Part shown: positions 1 to 7,468 of the stretch, piece after piece | Layout: every line of letters begins with the position of its first letter | Numbering within the stretch: position 1 is the stretch's first letter | NCBI GenBank assembly: GCA_002254765.1 | Contig: NJDV01000040.1 | Location: 1-23,341, forward strand | Direction: 5' to 3' | Source of the DNA: Thermoplasmatales archaeon ex4484_36 | GTDB taxonomy: Archaea > Thermoplasmatota > Penumbrarchaeia > Penumbrarchaeales > EX4484-36 | DNA: 23,341 nucleotides | Program-made: the position numbers and the translations under genes | Notes under the pieces: model-generated | What the model was told of the DNA's origin: nothing | The model's database searches: none | Seen by the model: the letters and a program-made list of their open reading frames with translations, nothing else

Positions 1-5
1 ATAGC

Positions 6-161
6 TTAAATATTCTTTGGCGCTTTTATTTTCGTTCTAGAGGTGTGTATTTGTGTTTCCACCTATGCCCATCCCGCGAGGGGGTTTAGCAAATGAAAAA
101 CCACCGTTGGCTAACAAAGGGGAGGGCTACTCCTCTCCTTGTAAATCCCCTCATGTTAGCC
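6..161 (+). other. Candidate structured RNA or leader
   Basis: This stretch has no convincing ORF. A TATA-like TTAAATATT lies at 6-14. Downstream there are consecutive possible hairpins: AGGTG/CACCT, CCC-GCGA-GGG (a GNRA tetraloop), GGTTT/AAACC, and a long one in which GGCTAACA (109-116) pairs perfectly with TGTTAGCC (154-161). Directly inside that, 117-125 pairs with 132-140 (nine pairs, one G-U). The 3' bulge contains TCCCCT (146-151), which can instead pair with AGGGGA (118-123). I do not recognise an RNA family. It could be a small RNA, or part of an upstream transcript cut off by the window edge. Confidence 0.35.
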
Positions 162-200
162 CTACCTTCCCTTATACTGCTATTGCCTTCCATTGTCCTG

Positions 201-209
201 TTTAAATTC
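201..209 (+). promoter_or_regulatory. TATA-like element for the 256 gene
   Basis: TTTAAATTC lies about 50 nt before the ATG at 256. A start site about 25 nt downstream would leave a short leader. This argues against using the TTG at 193, which lies upstream of the box. Confidence 0.35.
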
Positions 210-255
210 AGGAGACCCCGCATTCACTGGATTGCTGTTCTTCTTATGTGATACT

Positions 256-681
256 ATGACTGAGATATGCGGTATGAGCATCTTCCATTTTATCGTGTTT
301 CTACTTGTGGTCATGGGGGCTATCCTTATTTTGGAGTACTTCCTGGTCAAGAAGTACGGCCCCTATTACTTTGCGGAAGATTTTATAAAAATATTGCGTG
401 AGTTTAAGAAAGAACACGTGAGAAAAATCTCAGAGGAGGTGGGGTGTGAAGAGAGGGGCTGTCGGGAGGTTCTGGAAACAATGAGCGAGGTTTTCTTCTA
501 CCTGCCTTTCAAAATTTTCCTGCAGAGGAGGCTGATTTATCCACTGGTTGTGAATATGGGTACGCTGAGGGAGAGGTGCTCATTCTACATTGAAAATCCC
601 CTTTTCCCTTGGACAGAAAAGAGGTTCAGGCATATAGCGATGCCAGAAAAAGGATTGAGGATGCCCTCCCGGGGATCTTAA
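256..681 (+). CDS. Small membrane protein of unknown function
   Basis: I do not recognise this 141-residue protein. One strong hydrophobic segment (about residues 10-32, FIVFLLVVMGAILILEY and flanks) is followed by a charged soluble part with a predicted helical stretch (LREFKKEHVRKISEEVG) and a Cys-containing segment (GCEERGC). The reading frame is open back to a TTG at 193, but the TATA-like box at 201-209 and the poor N-terminal extension favour ATG 256; ATG 274 is also possible. It lies 18 nt ahead of the next unknown ORF on the same strand, so the two may be co-transcribed. Helical content after the membrane anchor could suit a regulator or scaffold, but there is no direct evidence for a role. 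Confidence 0.5.
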   Translation: MTEICGMSIFHFIVFLLVVMGAILILEYFLVKKYGPYYFAEDFIKILREFKKEHVRKISEEVGCEERGCREVLETMSEVFFYLPFKIFLQRRLIYPLVVNMGTLRERCSFYIENPLFPWTEKRFRHIAMPEKGLRMPSRGS

Positions 682-699
682 TGAGCGTCGGTCCACTTC

Positions 700-1083
700 A
701 TGAATGAACTGACGGAGTACTATCAGAAGAGTTATGAGGGGGTGTGGACAGAGAGGGTGGAGTTCGACCCGGATTCTCATAAGGAATGGGAGAGAATAAT
801 GATGAAGGTGAGGAATGCAGAGGGAGATGTGAAGGGTGTGTACTCCTCTAAATACGCCATGGTCTATCTATCACTACTCTTCTCCAAATTGAAATCAAAG
901 GGAACGGCGGTCTCATTTGAGGATGTGAAGGAAACCTTTGACCTCTCAAGAAAGGTATCCCTTCACTTCGGAAGGGGGTACCTGATCCCAGACGACATTA
1001 AGGTGGCTTTCAGATGGAAGGGGAGGAGGTGGGGGAAGGCAGCAGAGGATGTTCTGAGCGTCACCCCTGCGGCGAACATCTAA
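700..1083 (+). CDS. Hypothetical protein
   Basis: I do not recognise this 127-residue soluble protein. It has no signal peptide or membrane segment. It is rich in aromatic and charged residues, with an N-terminal helix-like YYQKSYEGVW and a basic patch FRWKGRRWGK near the C-terminus. The start is ATG at 700, 18 nt after the preceding stop. The ORF ends at TAA just ahead of a G-rich/C-rich hairpin with a T run, which fits the end of a two-gene unit. The base composition and the continuous frame make it a likely real gene. Confidence 0.55.
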   Translation: MNELTEYYQKSYEGVWTERVEFDPDSHKEWERIMMKVRNAEGDVKGVYSSKYAMVYLSLLFSKLKSKGTAVSFEDVKETFDLSRKVSLHFGRGYLIPDDIKVAFRWKGRRWGKAAEDVLSVTPAANI

Positions 1084-1115
1084 AGCGTCGTATACGGTGC
1101 ACGGCTGTGAACACC

Positions 1116-1138
1116 AAAGGGGGGCCGCTCCCCCTTTT
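1116..1138 (+). terminator. Hairpin plus T-run terminator
   Basis: AAAGGGGG (1116-1123) pairs with CCCCCTTT (1130-1137) around a six-base loop and runs into T residues, 33 nt after the stop at 1083. This looks like an intrinsic terminator for the 256-1083 unit. Confidence 0.5.
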
Positions 1139-1157
1139 CAGCCTCAGATACAAATAA

Positions 1158-1165
1158 TTAATATA
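1158..1165 (+). promoter_or_regulatory. TATA box for the 1200 gene
   Basis: TTAATATA sits in an A/T-rich patch about 35-40 nt before the GTG at 1200. A start site near 1188 would give a very short leader and supports the early GTG. Confidence 0.45.
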
Positions 1166-1199
1166 CCCTTGAGGGAAATTACCCTCTGGAAGGGATACC

Positions 1200-2726
1200 G
1201 TGTCCACCCTCCCCCTTCACAGTCCCACAGGGCGGATATACAGAAATATCGCCAAAGCGTGCGAGAGTGTCATTTCAATTCAGATCATCTACATCCTGAT
1301 AGATGCGCCATCCTTCTCCATCATGGGCAGCCACATCTCCTATGAGCTCCGCCGCATCTTTCCCCCTCTTCAGGCCGCTACGCACCTTCTCCTCGCCGCC
1401 CTGCCCATCCTAAGCATGTTTTTTCTCTTTGACATATACGCAAGGGCGAGGGGGGGCCGCCTCAAGGGCAGGGACCTTCTGCCCATATCCGCTGTTCTTC
1501 TGATCATCACAGCGCTCCTCGCTGTGGAGGAGATGAAAGGGGGTTACCTCCCCTACGATGAAGATTTCCTGTCTTTCCTTCTCCTCCGCGTCGGCTTCGT
1601 CCTCCTCCCGGCTCTCTTCTGTGCATACACGTGGGTGCAGCTCTGGAGGCTGAAGAGGTATCCCGCCTCCCCCCTGGACAGCCCTCCCCCAGCCTACGAT
1701 TTCAGCGGGGCGGAGAGAGGGCGCCGCACCATCACCCTGGCGGCCGCCGCGGTGCGTATACTCCTGGCAGTCTTCCTTCTCTACATCGGCTTTACGGAGT
1801 TTTGGGTGAGTGAGATTCCTCTGCCTCAGTTACTCTCACTCTTCTATCTCCTCCTCTCCATAGCCGCTGCGATGTTTCTCATCGCCCTCTCCACCTCCCC
1901 GGGGGCCAGGTGGTGGATGAGGGAAGAAAGAGTCGCTCTCTGGGTTCTCGGAATGGACCTCTTCTTCATGGTCCTGCCGCTTCTGTTCTTCACCGTGGAC
2001 CGGCTGTACCGCCCACTGGCTGCCAGCTTTGAGGATCAGTTCGTCCTAATGCTCATATCCTCCCTCCACCTCATTCCCACCTCTCTCTTCCCTTTCCTCA
2101 CGCACGCCTTTTTGAGGCACGGCTACAGGAGGTGGTACGGGCATATCATCAGAGGGGGGTGGGCCCCGGGGGCGGATTACCTCACCAAGGGGACCTCCTC
2201 CGCATCCTCTCTGCTCGGGGGGATCTACCTGACTGCGGTCTTCTGGATAGTCTATCTTGATGGGGAGCCAGTCTCTGTTCTCATACTCCTTCTGGGATGG
2301 CTGGCAGCGGCCCTCTCAATAATTCTTCTTCTCTGCACCTCCTCCCCCCTCTCCCATGTGGCCTCGTTCCTCTCAGTACTCTTCTCCTTTTCGGTGGCCA
2401 TCATCCTCCTGGAAGGGGCCCTCCTCGTCCTCTACGTTCTGCCGGCCGCACTTCTTTCAACCACAATCATGGGACCCCTCATCGCCTTCCACGGGGGGGA
2501 GGAGAGGAGATGGGTGGGGGAAATGTACCGTAGATGGGCTCGGGAGGCACTCCTGCGGCCCTTGAAGGTCCCCGGGGAGCGGGGGGAGGGGGAAGTACCC
2601 GAATCCGAAAGCGGCGCTGGAGCGGTGGGGGAAGGGGGGAGAGAGGCGGAGGACTACCTTCTGATAATCCACTTCCCGGGAGGAGGTCTGCCCGCGGAGG
2701 ACGGGACACCTCCCGCCTCGGAGTGA
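1200..2726 (+). CDS. Polytopic membrane protein, unknown function
   Basis: This 508-residue protein has about ten or eleven hydrophobic segments. Clear ones lie near residues 58-80, 92-110, 122-148, 178-202, 208-232, 246-270, 280-304, 336-355 and then three between 358 and 432. It ends in a hydrophilic, Gly/Glu-rich tail (PGERGEGEVPESESGAGAVG) likely to be cytoplasmic or disordered. I see no transporter signature or catalytic motif that I can name. The GTG start at 1200 has a TATA box at the right distance; ATG 1323 is an alternative that would remove an amphipathic N-terminus. The gene is strongly pyrimidine-rich on the coding strand, as expected for many Leu/Ser/Phe codons in a high-GC membrane protein. 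It may be transcribed apart from its neighbours, since a terminator precedes it and a TATA box follows it. Confidence 0.7.
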   Translation: MSTLPLHSPTGRIYRNIAKACESVISIQIIYILIDAPSFSIMGSHISYELRRIFPPLQAATHLLLAALPILSMFFLFDIYARARGGRLKGRDLLPISAVLLIITALLAVEEMKGGYLPYDEDFLSFLLLRVGFVLLPALFCAYTWVQLWRLKRYPASPLDSPPPAYDFSGAERGRRTITLAAAAVRILLAVFLLYIGFTEFWVSEIPLPQLLSLFYLLLSIAAAMFLIALSTSPGARWWMREERVALWVLGMDLFFMVLPLLFFTVDRLYRPLAASFEDQFVLMLISSLHLIPTSLFPFLTHAFLRHGYRRWYGHIIRGGWAPGADYLTKGTSSASSLLGGIYLTAVFWIVYLDGEPVSVLILLLGWLAAALSIILLLCTSSPLSHVASFLSVLFSFSVAIILLEGALLVLYVLPAALLSTTIMGPLIAFHGGEERRWVGEMYRRWAREALLRPLKVPGERGEGEVPESESGAGAVGEGGREAEDYLLIIHFPGGGLPAEDGTPPASE

Positions 2727-2728
2727 AG

Positions 2729-2736
2729 TTTTATTA
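2729..2736 (+). promoter_or_regulatory. TATA box for the sialidase-like gene
   Basis: TTTTATTA lies 22-29 nt before the ATG at 2759, the spacing expected for a leaderless archaeal transcript. It supports 2759 as the true start. Confidence 0.5.
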
Positions 2737-2758
2737 TCCCCGGGCTATTTACAATCGT

Positions 2759-4141
2759 ATGGCCATGAACATCAAAGCAGCGGCTCTTCTCATCGCCGCC
2801 GCCTCCCTTAGCGGAAGTGGAGGGTCCCAGCATCCCGGTGGACACCGCTCCCAGGGGAACGAATGAGCCCTCCATTGCGGTTTCCCCCATCAATCCTGAC
2901 GTGATGGTGGCTGCCACAAACGACTACAACGGACCCAGCGGAGACGCCTGGGTGGCCTACTACTACAGCGAGGACGGCGGGAAGACGTGGAGCAAGGGCT
3001 GGATTACGGCTTTGACGGGACGGGGGACCCCGTTGTGGCCTACGATAAGGACGGGAACTGCTACATCGCCGGGATAGCCTTTCAGAGGGCACCTTCGGCT
3101 CCCTTCCCCAAGAAGTACTCAAACATCTGGGTAGCCAGGTCAAACGATGGCGGGAAGACCTTCCGCTGGCAGGACATCTCACTCATCGTCGGCCCCTCCA
3201 TGAGGACAAAGCTCAACTTCCACGACAAGGAGTGGATAGCCACAAACCCTGTGAACGGTGACGTCTACTGCGTATGGGCAGCCTTCGCCACCCGGGGGGC
3301 TGTGGTGGCGAACATGGTCTTCAGCAGATCAGAGGACGGGGGCAGGACGTGGACGGACCTGAAGATAATCTCTGAGGTCACAAACTTCCAGCTTCAGAAC
3401 CAGGGCTCCTACGTTGAGGTGGACGATCGTGGCAGGATTCACGTGGTCTGGATAGACTACGGTGTCAATCAAATCGTCTACTGCTACTCCGACGACCGGG
3501 GGGAGACCTTCACCACCCCCCGCCCCATAGCCCCCGTTGAGCCCCTCCCCCGGACCATCCCCGGGAACTCCTACCGCACTCCCACCATGCCCGCCATGGC
3601 GGTGGACCGAAATCCTGAGAGCCCCTACTACGGCTCCGTTTATGTGGTCTACCCCACTTCCAACAGCACCCCCGAGAGCGTCAACGGGGACATTATGATG
3701 GTCTTCAGCAGGGACCGGGGCTCCACCTGGTCCGAGCCGACGAGGGTGAACAACGATAGCACCACCGCAGACCAGTTCTTTCCAGCGGTGGCTGTATCTG
3801 AAAACGGCCTTGTTCATGTGGTCTTCTACGACAGAAGGGACGACCCGGAAAACAGGCTGATACATCTATATTATGCCCTCTCCTCTGACGGCGGGGTCAC
3901 GTTCCCTCTTCAGTTCAACGTCACGGAGAGGCCCTTCGACGGCAATGCCGGCGGCTCCCCGGGGGCATCCTCGGCCTTCATAGGGGACTACATAGACATT
4001 GACCTCTCCGGAGGTGTTGCCCACCCCGTCTGGACAGATGCCCGGGACGGTGAGCCCACCTCAGACGGGCTCAACGCAGACCTCTACACCGCCCGCATCC
4101 TCTATTACACAGGCAATCTCACCGCGGCAGGCGGGGGGTGA
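2759..4141 (+). CDS. Secreted BNR/Asp-box sialidase-like propeller protein, two compensating frameshifts
   Basis: This is an exported beta-propeller of the BNR/sialidase fold. The N-terminus MNIKAAALLIAAAS is a signal peptide. Six Asp boxes (S-x-D-x-G-x-T-W/F) follow: SEDGGKTW, SNDGGKTF, SEDGGRTW, SDDRGETF, SRDRGSTW and SSDGGVTF, as expected for a six-bladed propeller. The frame changes twice. One extra C in CCC (2805-2807) separates the signal peptide from LAEVEGPSIPV, and one missing G at GGG (2996-2998) separates SEDGGKTWSKG from LDYGFDGTGD. The net shift is zero, and repair gives one 460-residue protein. Asp boxes occur in sialidases and in many non-enzymatic propellers. I cannot confirm the Arg triad or nucleophile, so glycosidase activity is not claimed. 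A role in binding or cleaving surface or environmental glycans is an inference. The next gene begins 3 nt after its stop. Confidence 0.85.
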
Positions 4142-4144
4142 GGG

Positions 4145-4386
4145 ATGATCCTCTCAGACTTCCTCGCCGGTCTTCTGCTTTTATCCTCCCTCTTCTTCTC
4201 CGCACTATCTTATCTGGCCTACCGCCGTTCGGGGGTGAGAAGGGCAAGAACGCGCTCTACGTGGTGGAAATCCTTATCCCCAGCCTGCTCCCCTTCCCCC
4301 TGGGACCGGAGACCTTCCTCATTGACCTCCTCCTTATTGCGCTCCTTTTCGTCCTCATAATACGCAGGAGGTCGGCCGGGAGATGA
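4145..4386 (+). CDS. Small two-helix membrane protein, likely frameshifted
   Basis: ATG 4145 is preceded by GGTGA (4137-4141), a good ribosome-binding site overlapping the previous stop. It encodes a hydrophobic helix (FLAGLLLLSSLFFSALSYLAY) and then loses sense after RRSG. The +1-offset frame then gives ALYVVEILIPSLLPFPLGPE and a second helix (FLIDLLLIALLFVLIIRRRS). One G added to the GGGGG at 4231-4235 joins them into an 80-residue protein with two transmembrane helices and a basic tail. The stop overlaps the start of the winged-helix gene as ATGA. Archaeal winged-helix regulators often have N-terminal membrane helices, so this may be the membrane partner, or the detached anchor, of that regulator. 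Confidence 0.55.
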
Positions 4387-4910
4387 AGGACCCCCTGGAG
4401 CTTCAGGTGAGGAGGAGGATATACGAGGAGGTGGTGATGAACCCCGGGCTCCACTACAGGGAGCTCCAGAGGAGACTGGGCCTCCCCTCCGGCCAGCTCG
4501 ACTACCACCTGAGGTTCCTCAAGAAGCAGGAGGTAATAACGTCAAGGAGGGAGGGGGGATATATCAGGTACTACCCTGTCCAGGGGCTTAAGGAGAGCGA
4601 GAAGAGGGCTCTGGCCTTCCTCAGACAGGAGATACCCCGGGCAATAATCATTCACATTCTTATGAACCCCGGCTCCACCCACGGGGACATACTCAGCGGG
4701 GTGAGGATAAGCGGTGCTACCCTCTCCTATCACCTGAAGAGAATGGTGAGCAGAGGGATTGTGAAGGAGGAGGTGAGGGGGAGGGAGAAGCACTACACCA
4801 TAGCTGACCCCGATGAGATAGCGGCGCTCCTTGTGACGTACAGAAGAAGCTTCCTCGACTCTCTTGTGGACTCCTTCGTCAGGACGCTCACCGGCGGGGG
4901 GGCTCCCTGA
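4383..4910 (+). CDS. Tandem winged-helix transcriptional regulator
   Basis: This 175-residue protein contains two winged helix-turn-helix units. The first (about residues 5-65) has the recognition-helix region LGLPSGQLDYHLRFLKKQ and the wing GGYIRYYP. The second (about 86-150) has ISGATLSYHLKRMVSRG and the wing GREKHYTI. This double arrangement is common in euryarchaeal ArsR/MarR-like regulators. There is no ligand domain or Cys sensor. It overlaps the upstream membrane-protein gene by 4 nt, with AGGAGG at 4366-4371 as a possible ribosome-binding site. The membrane protein and regulator may work as a membrane-anchored pair. Its targets are unknown; the divergent surface-protein promoters next door are the nearest candidates. 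Its last 23 nt overlap the convergent gene at 4888, across a run of seven G. Confidence 0.85.
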   Translation: MKDPLELQVRRRIYEEVVMNPGLHYRELQRRLGLPSGQLDYHLRFLKKQEVITSRREGGYIRYYPVQGLKESEKRALAFLRQEIPRAIIIHILMNPGSTHGDILSGVRISGATLSYHLKRMVSRGIVKEEVRGREKHYTIADPDEIAALLVTYRRSFLDSLVDSFVRTLTGGGAP

Positions 4911-5970
4911 GGTAGGGGTTGGAGAGGGGGTCCTCTTCTCTTACCCTCCGCCCGACGTATGCTGCTATGCACACCACCAGGGCCACCCCTGCGGCTGTCC
5001 CGAGAAGTATGGAGCGGATGTGCTCCAAAAACTCCCTGTGCAGCACTTCAAGCGCCCTTTTTACGGCCTCCGGGCTGAGCCTGAAGACCGGGTCGTGGAG
5101 GATCTCCGTGACGTTCCCGGCGGGATAGGAGAAGACCACCACATCCGCCTCCTCCCCGATATAGCTCTCAACGGAGAGCTCACCACTCTCCCCGCCGGTT
5201 GTGTTCACTATCACGCGGTCCGTCCAGGTGTAGGCGCCGAGCTCCTCTCCCCCGCCCGCCCTGTAGGCCACCGAGCCCACACCCGAGGAGGGGCTGCACA
5301 TGAAAAGCTCCCTCGCTTCTCCGCCCATGTTGCACCTTGCTCTCCTCCCCACCGTCCCCTTCACCATCGCCCATCTGAAATGGCCCTCCTCCCCGTTCAG
5401 ACCCTCCTCACCCAGGCGCTGTTCAAGGTATATTCTCTCAGCCTCAACCCCCGCAGGGGCCAGCACGATGTCTATCTTCACCTCCTCCGGCCCGCCCACC
5501 TCCTCCTCGCCGAAGACCTTCGGCTCCGTGAAAACCCTGATGTGTATCTCCAGATCCGCCCTGCCCTCGCCGCCCCCGTTCATCCCCATACCTCCTCGGC
5601 CGCCCATCCCGGGGCCGTGCCCCACCGTCATATCGGTCAGCTCCACGCTCTTTTTCATCACAACTTCCACCTCCCCATCCTGACGAACTACCTGGAGCTG
5701 CCAGGGATCCGCACCGAGGCTCGCCCCCGCCCCTATTCCAAGCTCAGCGTCGCCGGCGTAGAGCCCTGAGAAGGTGAGCATTATGGAGCGCTCCTCCCCT
5801 GGGAGTGAGAGCACCACGCTACCGCTCTCCCTTATCAACACAGCCACGCTGCCGGTATCAACCTCTATCCAACCCTCCCCCCCTTCAACCTGAAGAGGAC
5901 CCTCTCCCGCCCCCGGGAGGGGCATGTACGTCAGGACGAGCAGGGTAAGGAGGAGCACATACCGTTTCAT
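4888..5970 (-). CDS. Membrane-anchored extracytoplasmic protein, unknown
   Basis: This 360-residue protein has a signal peptide (MKRYVLLLTLLVLTYMPLPG), a long beta-rich ectodomain and one C-terminal helix (ILLGTAAGVALVVCIAAYV) followed by a basic cytoplasmic tail. A Gly/Met segment with His and Arg (HGPGMGGRGGMGMNGGGEG, about residues 117-135) interrupts the ectodomain and could be a flexible or metal-binding loop. Cys appears in RCNMGG and FMCSPSS. I do not recognise the family. The start is ATG 5970, about 30 nt after the TATA box at 5995-6002, implying a nearly leaderless mRNA. It is divergent from the similarly built protein at 6117 and shares its repeat-containing promoter region, so the two are probably co-regulated parts of one envelope function. 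Confidence 0.8.
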   Translation of the reverse strand: MKRYVLLLTLLVLTYMPLPGAGEGPLQVEGGEGWIEVDTGSVAVLIRESGSVVLSLPGEERSIMLTFSGLYAGDAELGIGAGASLGADPWQLQVVRQDGEVEVVMKKSVELTDMTVGHGPGMGGRGGMGMNGGGEGRADLEIHIRVFTEPKVFGEEEVGGPEEVKIDIVLAPAGVEAERIYLEQRLGEEGLNGEEGHFRWAMVKGTVGRRARCNMGGEARELFMCSPSSGVGSVAYRAGGGEELGAYTWTDRVIVNTTGGESGELSVESYIGEEADVVVFSYPAGNVTEILHDPVFRLSPEAVKRALEVLHREFLEHIRSILLGTAAGVALVVCIAAYVGRRVREEDPLSNPYLREPPRR

Positions 5971-5994
5971 GCAGTATTACGTATGCAGAGGGAG

Positions 5995-6002
5995 ATATAT
6001 AT
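5995..6002 (-). promoter_or_regulatory. TATA box for the 5970 surface gene
   Basis: ATATATAT lies 25-32 nt upstream of the minus-strand ATG at 5970, the usual distance for archaeal TATA to the start site of a leaderless mRNA. Confidence 0.55.
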
Positions 6003-6018
6003 TGAAATTGGTGCAAAT

Positions 6019-6060
6019 CTCTAACGTTTGGACTGTTAGAGGTTTGCCCTACTGTTAGAG
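6019..6060. promoter_or_regulatory. Heptamer repeat array between divergent promoters
   Basis: CTGTTAGAG occurs at 6033-6041 and again at 6052-6060 (19 nt apart), and its core is inverted as CTCTAAC at 6019-6025. The first inverted pair forms a palindrome with a 9-nt spacer. The array lies between the TATA boxes of the two divergent surface-protein genes. This is the layout of an operator for a regulator controlling both. The binding protein is unknown; the tandem winged-helix protein at 4383-4910 is the nearest candidate. Confidence 0.5.
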
Positions 6061-6079
6061 AGATGCCCCATAAATCTAA

Positions 6080-6087
6080 TTTAAATA
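6080..6087 (+). promoter_or_regulatory. TATA box for the 6117 surface gene
   Basis: The A/T box TTTAAATA lies about 30 nt upstream of ATG 6117. A GGTGAT ribosome-binding site follows at 6107-6112. Confidence 0.5.
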
Positions 6088-6116
6088 CCCCGGGAATGCA
6101 ACCTGCGGTGATAAAA

Positions 6117-7286
6117 ATGGTGCGGAGATGGATGGTATTAGCGATGCTGGGTCTTCTGGCCCTGGGTGTGCCCTATTTTGCGGCCGCAAGCGGCCCCGGC
6201 GGGGAATGCCACGCGGAAGGGGACGGAGACGGCAGGGAACACGCAGGTGAAGGACCCGGCGGTGAGGCAGCTGAAGAGAGAATGTGCATGATGGCAGAGG
6301 AGGCCCACATGTTCGGTCAGATAGAGGAGGAGAGCGAGAACCTCTCCTTCAGCGGAAGGTTTGTGGAGTTCTCTCTCTCGGAGAACATGAGCGCAATTGA
6401 AGACTACACGATGGAGGTTCCGGAAGAGACCCTCCTGCTGGAGAGCGTTGTGTGGGGCGAGGTGACCGGAGCGACGTACACAGTCTCCGGAGCCCACTTC
6501 AGGCTCACATCCGATGAGGTGCTGGTGGACGCCCACAACAACCCCGCTGCCATACTGATGGTGAGGGTCTACGACTCAAGAGATGTGGTCTATACCCTTC
6601 CGGAGGGTGCCAAATACACGGCGGACGAGAGGTTCGTTAACATGAGCATAGGGGACCTTGAGGCGGTGATAATATACGTCAATGCCACTCTGAGCGCGGA
6701 GGGCGGCACCCTGACCTTCACCCCCACCTCCACCCCCTACCACATAATATTCAGGGTTGTGCCGGCAGAGGGGGTGGCGGGCCACATGTGGGAGAGGGAG
6801 TATACAGAGGCCCTCAAGATACGGAAAGCGGTGGGCGAGATGAGAATCGCCATATCCGACGGGGAACACATGGCGGATCAGTTCGCCTACAGGGAGAACG
6901 TCAGGATGGAGCTGAAGCATGCTGAGAGGAACAGGGTGAGGATCGAGGTGAGCGGTGAGGGAGAGGGGGGAGTGATGCTCCTTCAGATGAACAGGGAGGC
7001 CCTCCAGAGCAGAGTGAGGGTCTACTTTGACGGGGAAGAGGTGAAGGAGGCGGAGAATCTAGGAGAGGTCCTGGAGGCCACCGGAGAGGAACCGCTCTAC
7101 TACAGCGAGCCCGCAGAGAAGGGCAGCCAGTACTTCGCAGTCTACATCCCCCACTTCTCCACACACACCATCGAGATCGTGGGTGTCGAAGAGTGGCCCC
7201 TGGCAGACTATCTCCCCTACATTGCGGTGGGGATTGTTGTGCTTCTGGTAGCAGCTATCTTCCTTGCCCTCAGAAAGAGGAAGTAA
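6117..7286 (+). CDS. Membrane-anchored extracytoplasmic protein, unknown
   Basis: This 389-residue protein has a signal peptide (WMVLAMLGLLALGVPYFAAA), a long acidic, beta-rich ectodomain, and a C-terminal helix (PYIAVGIVVLLVAAIFLAL) ending in RKRK. Just after the signal sequence lies a Cys/His/Met-containing acidic stretch (ECHAEGDGDGREH, then RMCMMAEEAHMFG), which could bind metal. Before the anchor, FAVYIPHFSTHTIEI resembles a motif I associate with juxtamembrane parts of archaeal surface proteins (PGF-pre-PGF type). That comparison is from memory. ATG 6117 is chosen because GGTGAT precedes it and the TATA box is correctly placed; the open frame upstream to 6063 includes the promoter. It is paired with the divergent gene at 5970. 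Confidence 0.8.
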   Translation: MVRRWMVLAMLGLLALGVPYFAAASGPGGECHAEGDGDGREHAGEGPGGEAAEERMCMMAEEAHMFGQIEEESENLSFSGRFVEFSLSENMSAIEDYTMEVPEETLLLESVVWGEVTGATYTVSGAHFRLTSDEVLVDAHNNPAAILMVRVYDSRDVVYTLPEGAKYTADERFVNMSIGDLEAVIIYVNATLSAEGGTLTFTPTSTPYHIIFRVVPAEGVAGHMWEREYTEALKIRKAVGEMRIAISDGEHMADQFAYRENVRMELKHAERNRVRIEVSGEGEGGVMLLQMNREALQSRVRVYFDGEEVKEAENLGEVLEATGEEPLYYSEPAEKGSQYFAVYIPHFSTHTIEIVGVEEWPLADYLPYIAVGIVVLLVAAIFLALRKRK

Positions 7287-7300
7287 AGGGAAGAAACTCC

Positions 7301-7333
7301 CCGGGGCACCTCTCCTGCCCCGGACCCTTTTTT
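7301..7333 (+). terminator. Strong hairpin and T-run terminator
   Basis: CCGGGGCA (7301-7308) pairs perfectly with TGCCCCGG (7316-7323), followed within a few bases by six T residues. It lies 15 nt after the stop of the surface protein. The rest of the 7287-7468 gap has the short palindrome GGAGCGCTCC (7361-7370) and no ORF I support. Confidence 0.65.
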
Positions 7334-7468
7334 ATTATATCACCCTTCTTTCCAGCAGGCGGAGCGCTCCCGGGGGAAGCTGGAGGGCGAACCTTTTTTC
7401 CATCCCCGGGCGAGGTCTGTGAGCATCTCTCACCCCGGCGGCCCCTTCTTTGAGCTTTAGCCCCAGCG

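Noticed and set aside
61..165. tRNA gene
   Set aside because: No T-loop consensus, no cloverleaf and no plausible anticodon arm; only nested hairpins.
2817..3077. Separate 86-residue protein starting at GTG 2817
   Set aside because: It is the middle part of the propeller gene between two frameshifts; its Asp box continues into the next frame.
4138..4386. 82-residue protein starting at GTG 4138
   Set aside because: Its N-terminal third is Arg/Pro-rich nonsense, while ATG 4145 has a ribosome-binding site and encodes a membrane helix.
4864..5769. 301-residue plus-strand ORF
   Set aside because: Antisense shadow of the surface-protein gene at 4888-5970; low-complexity His/Pro/Arg composition, no domain.
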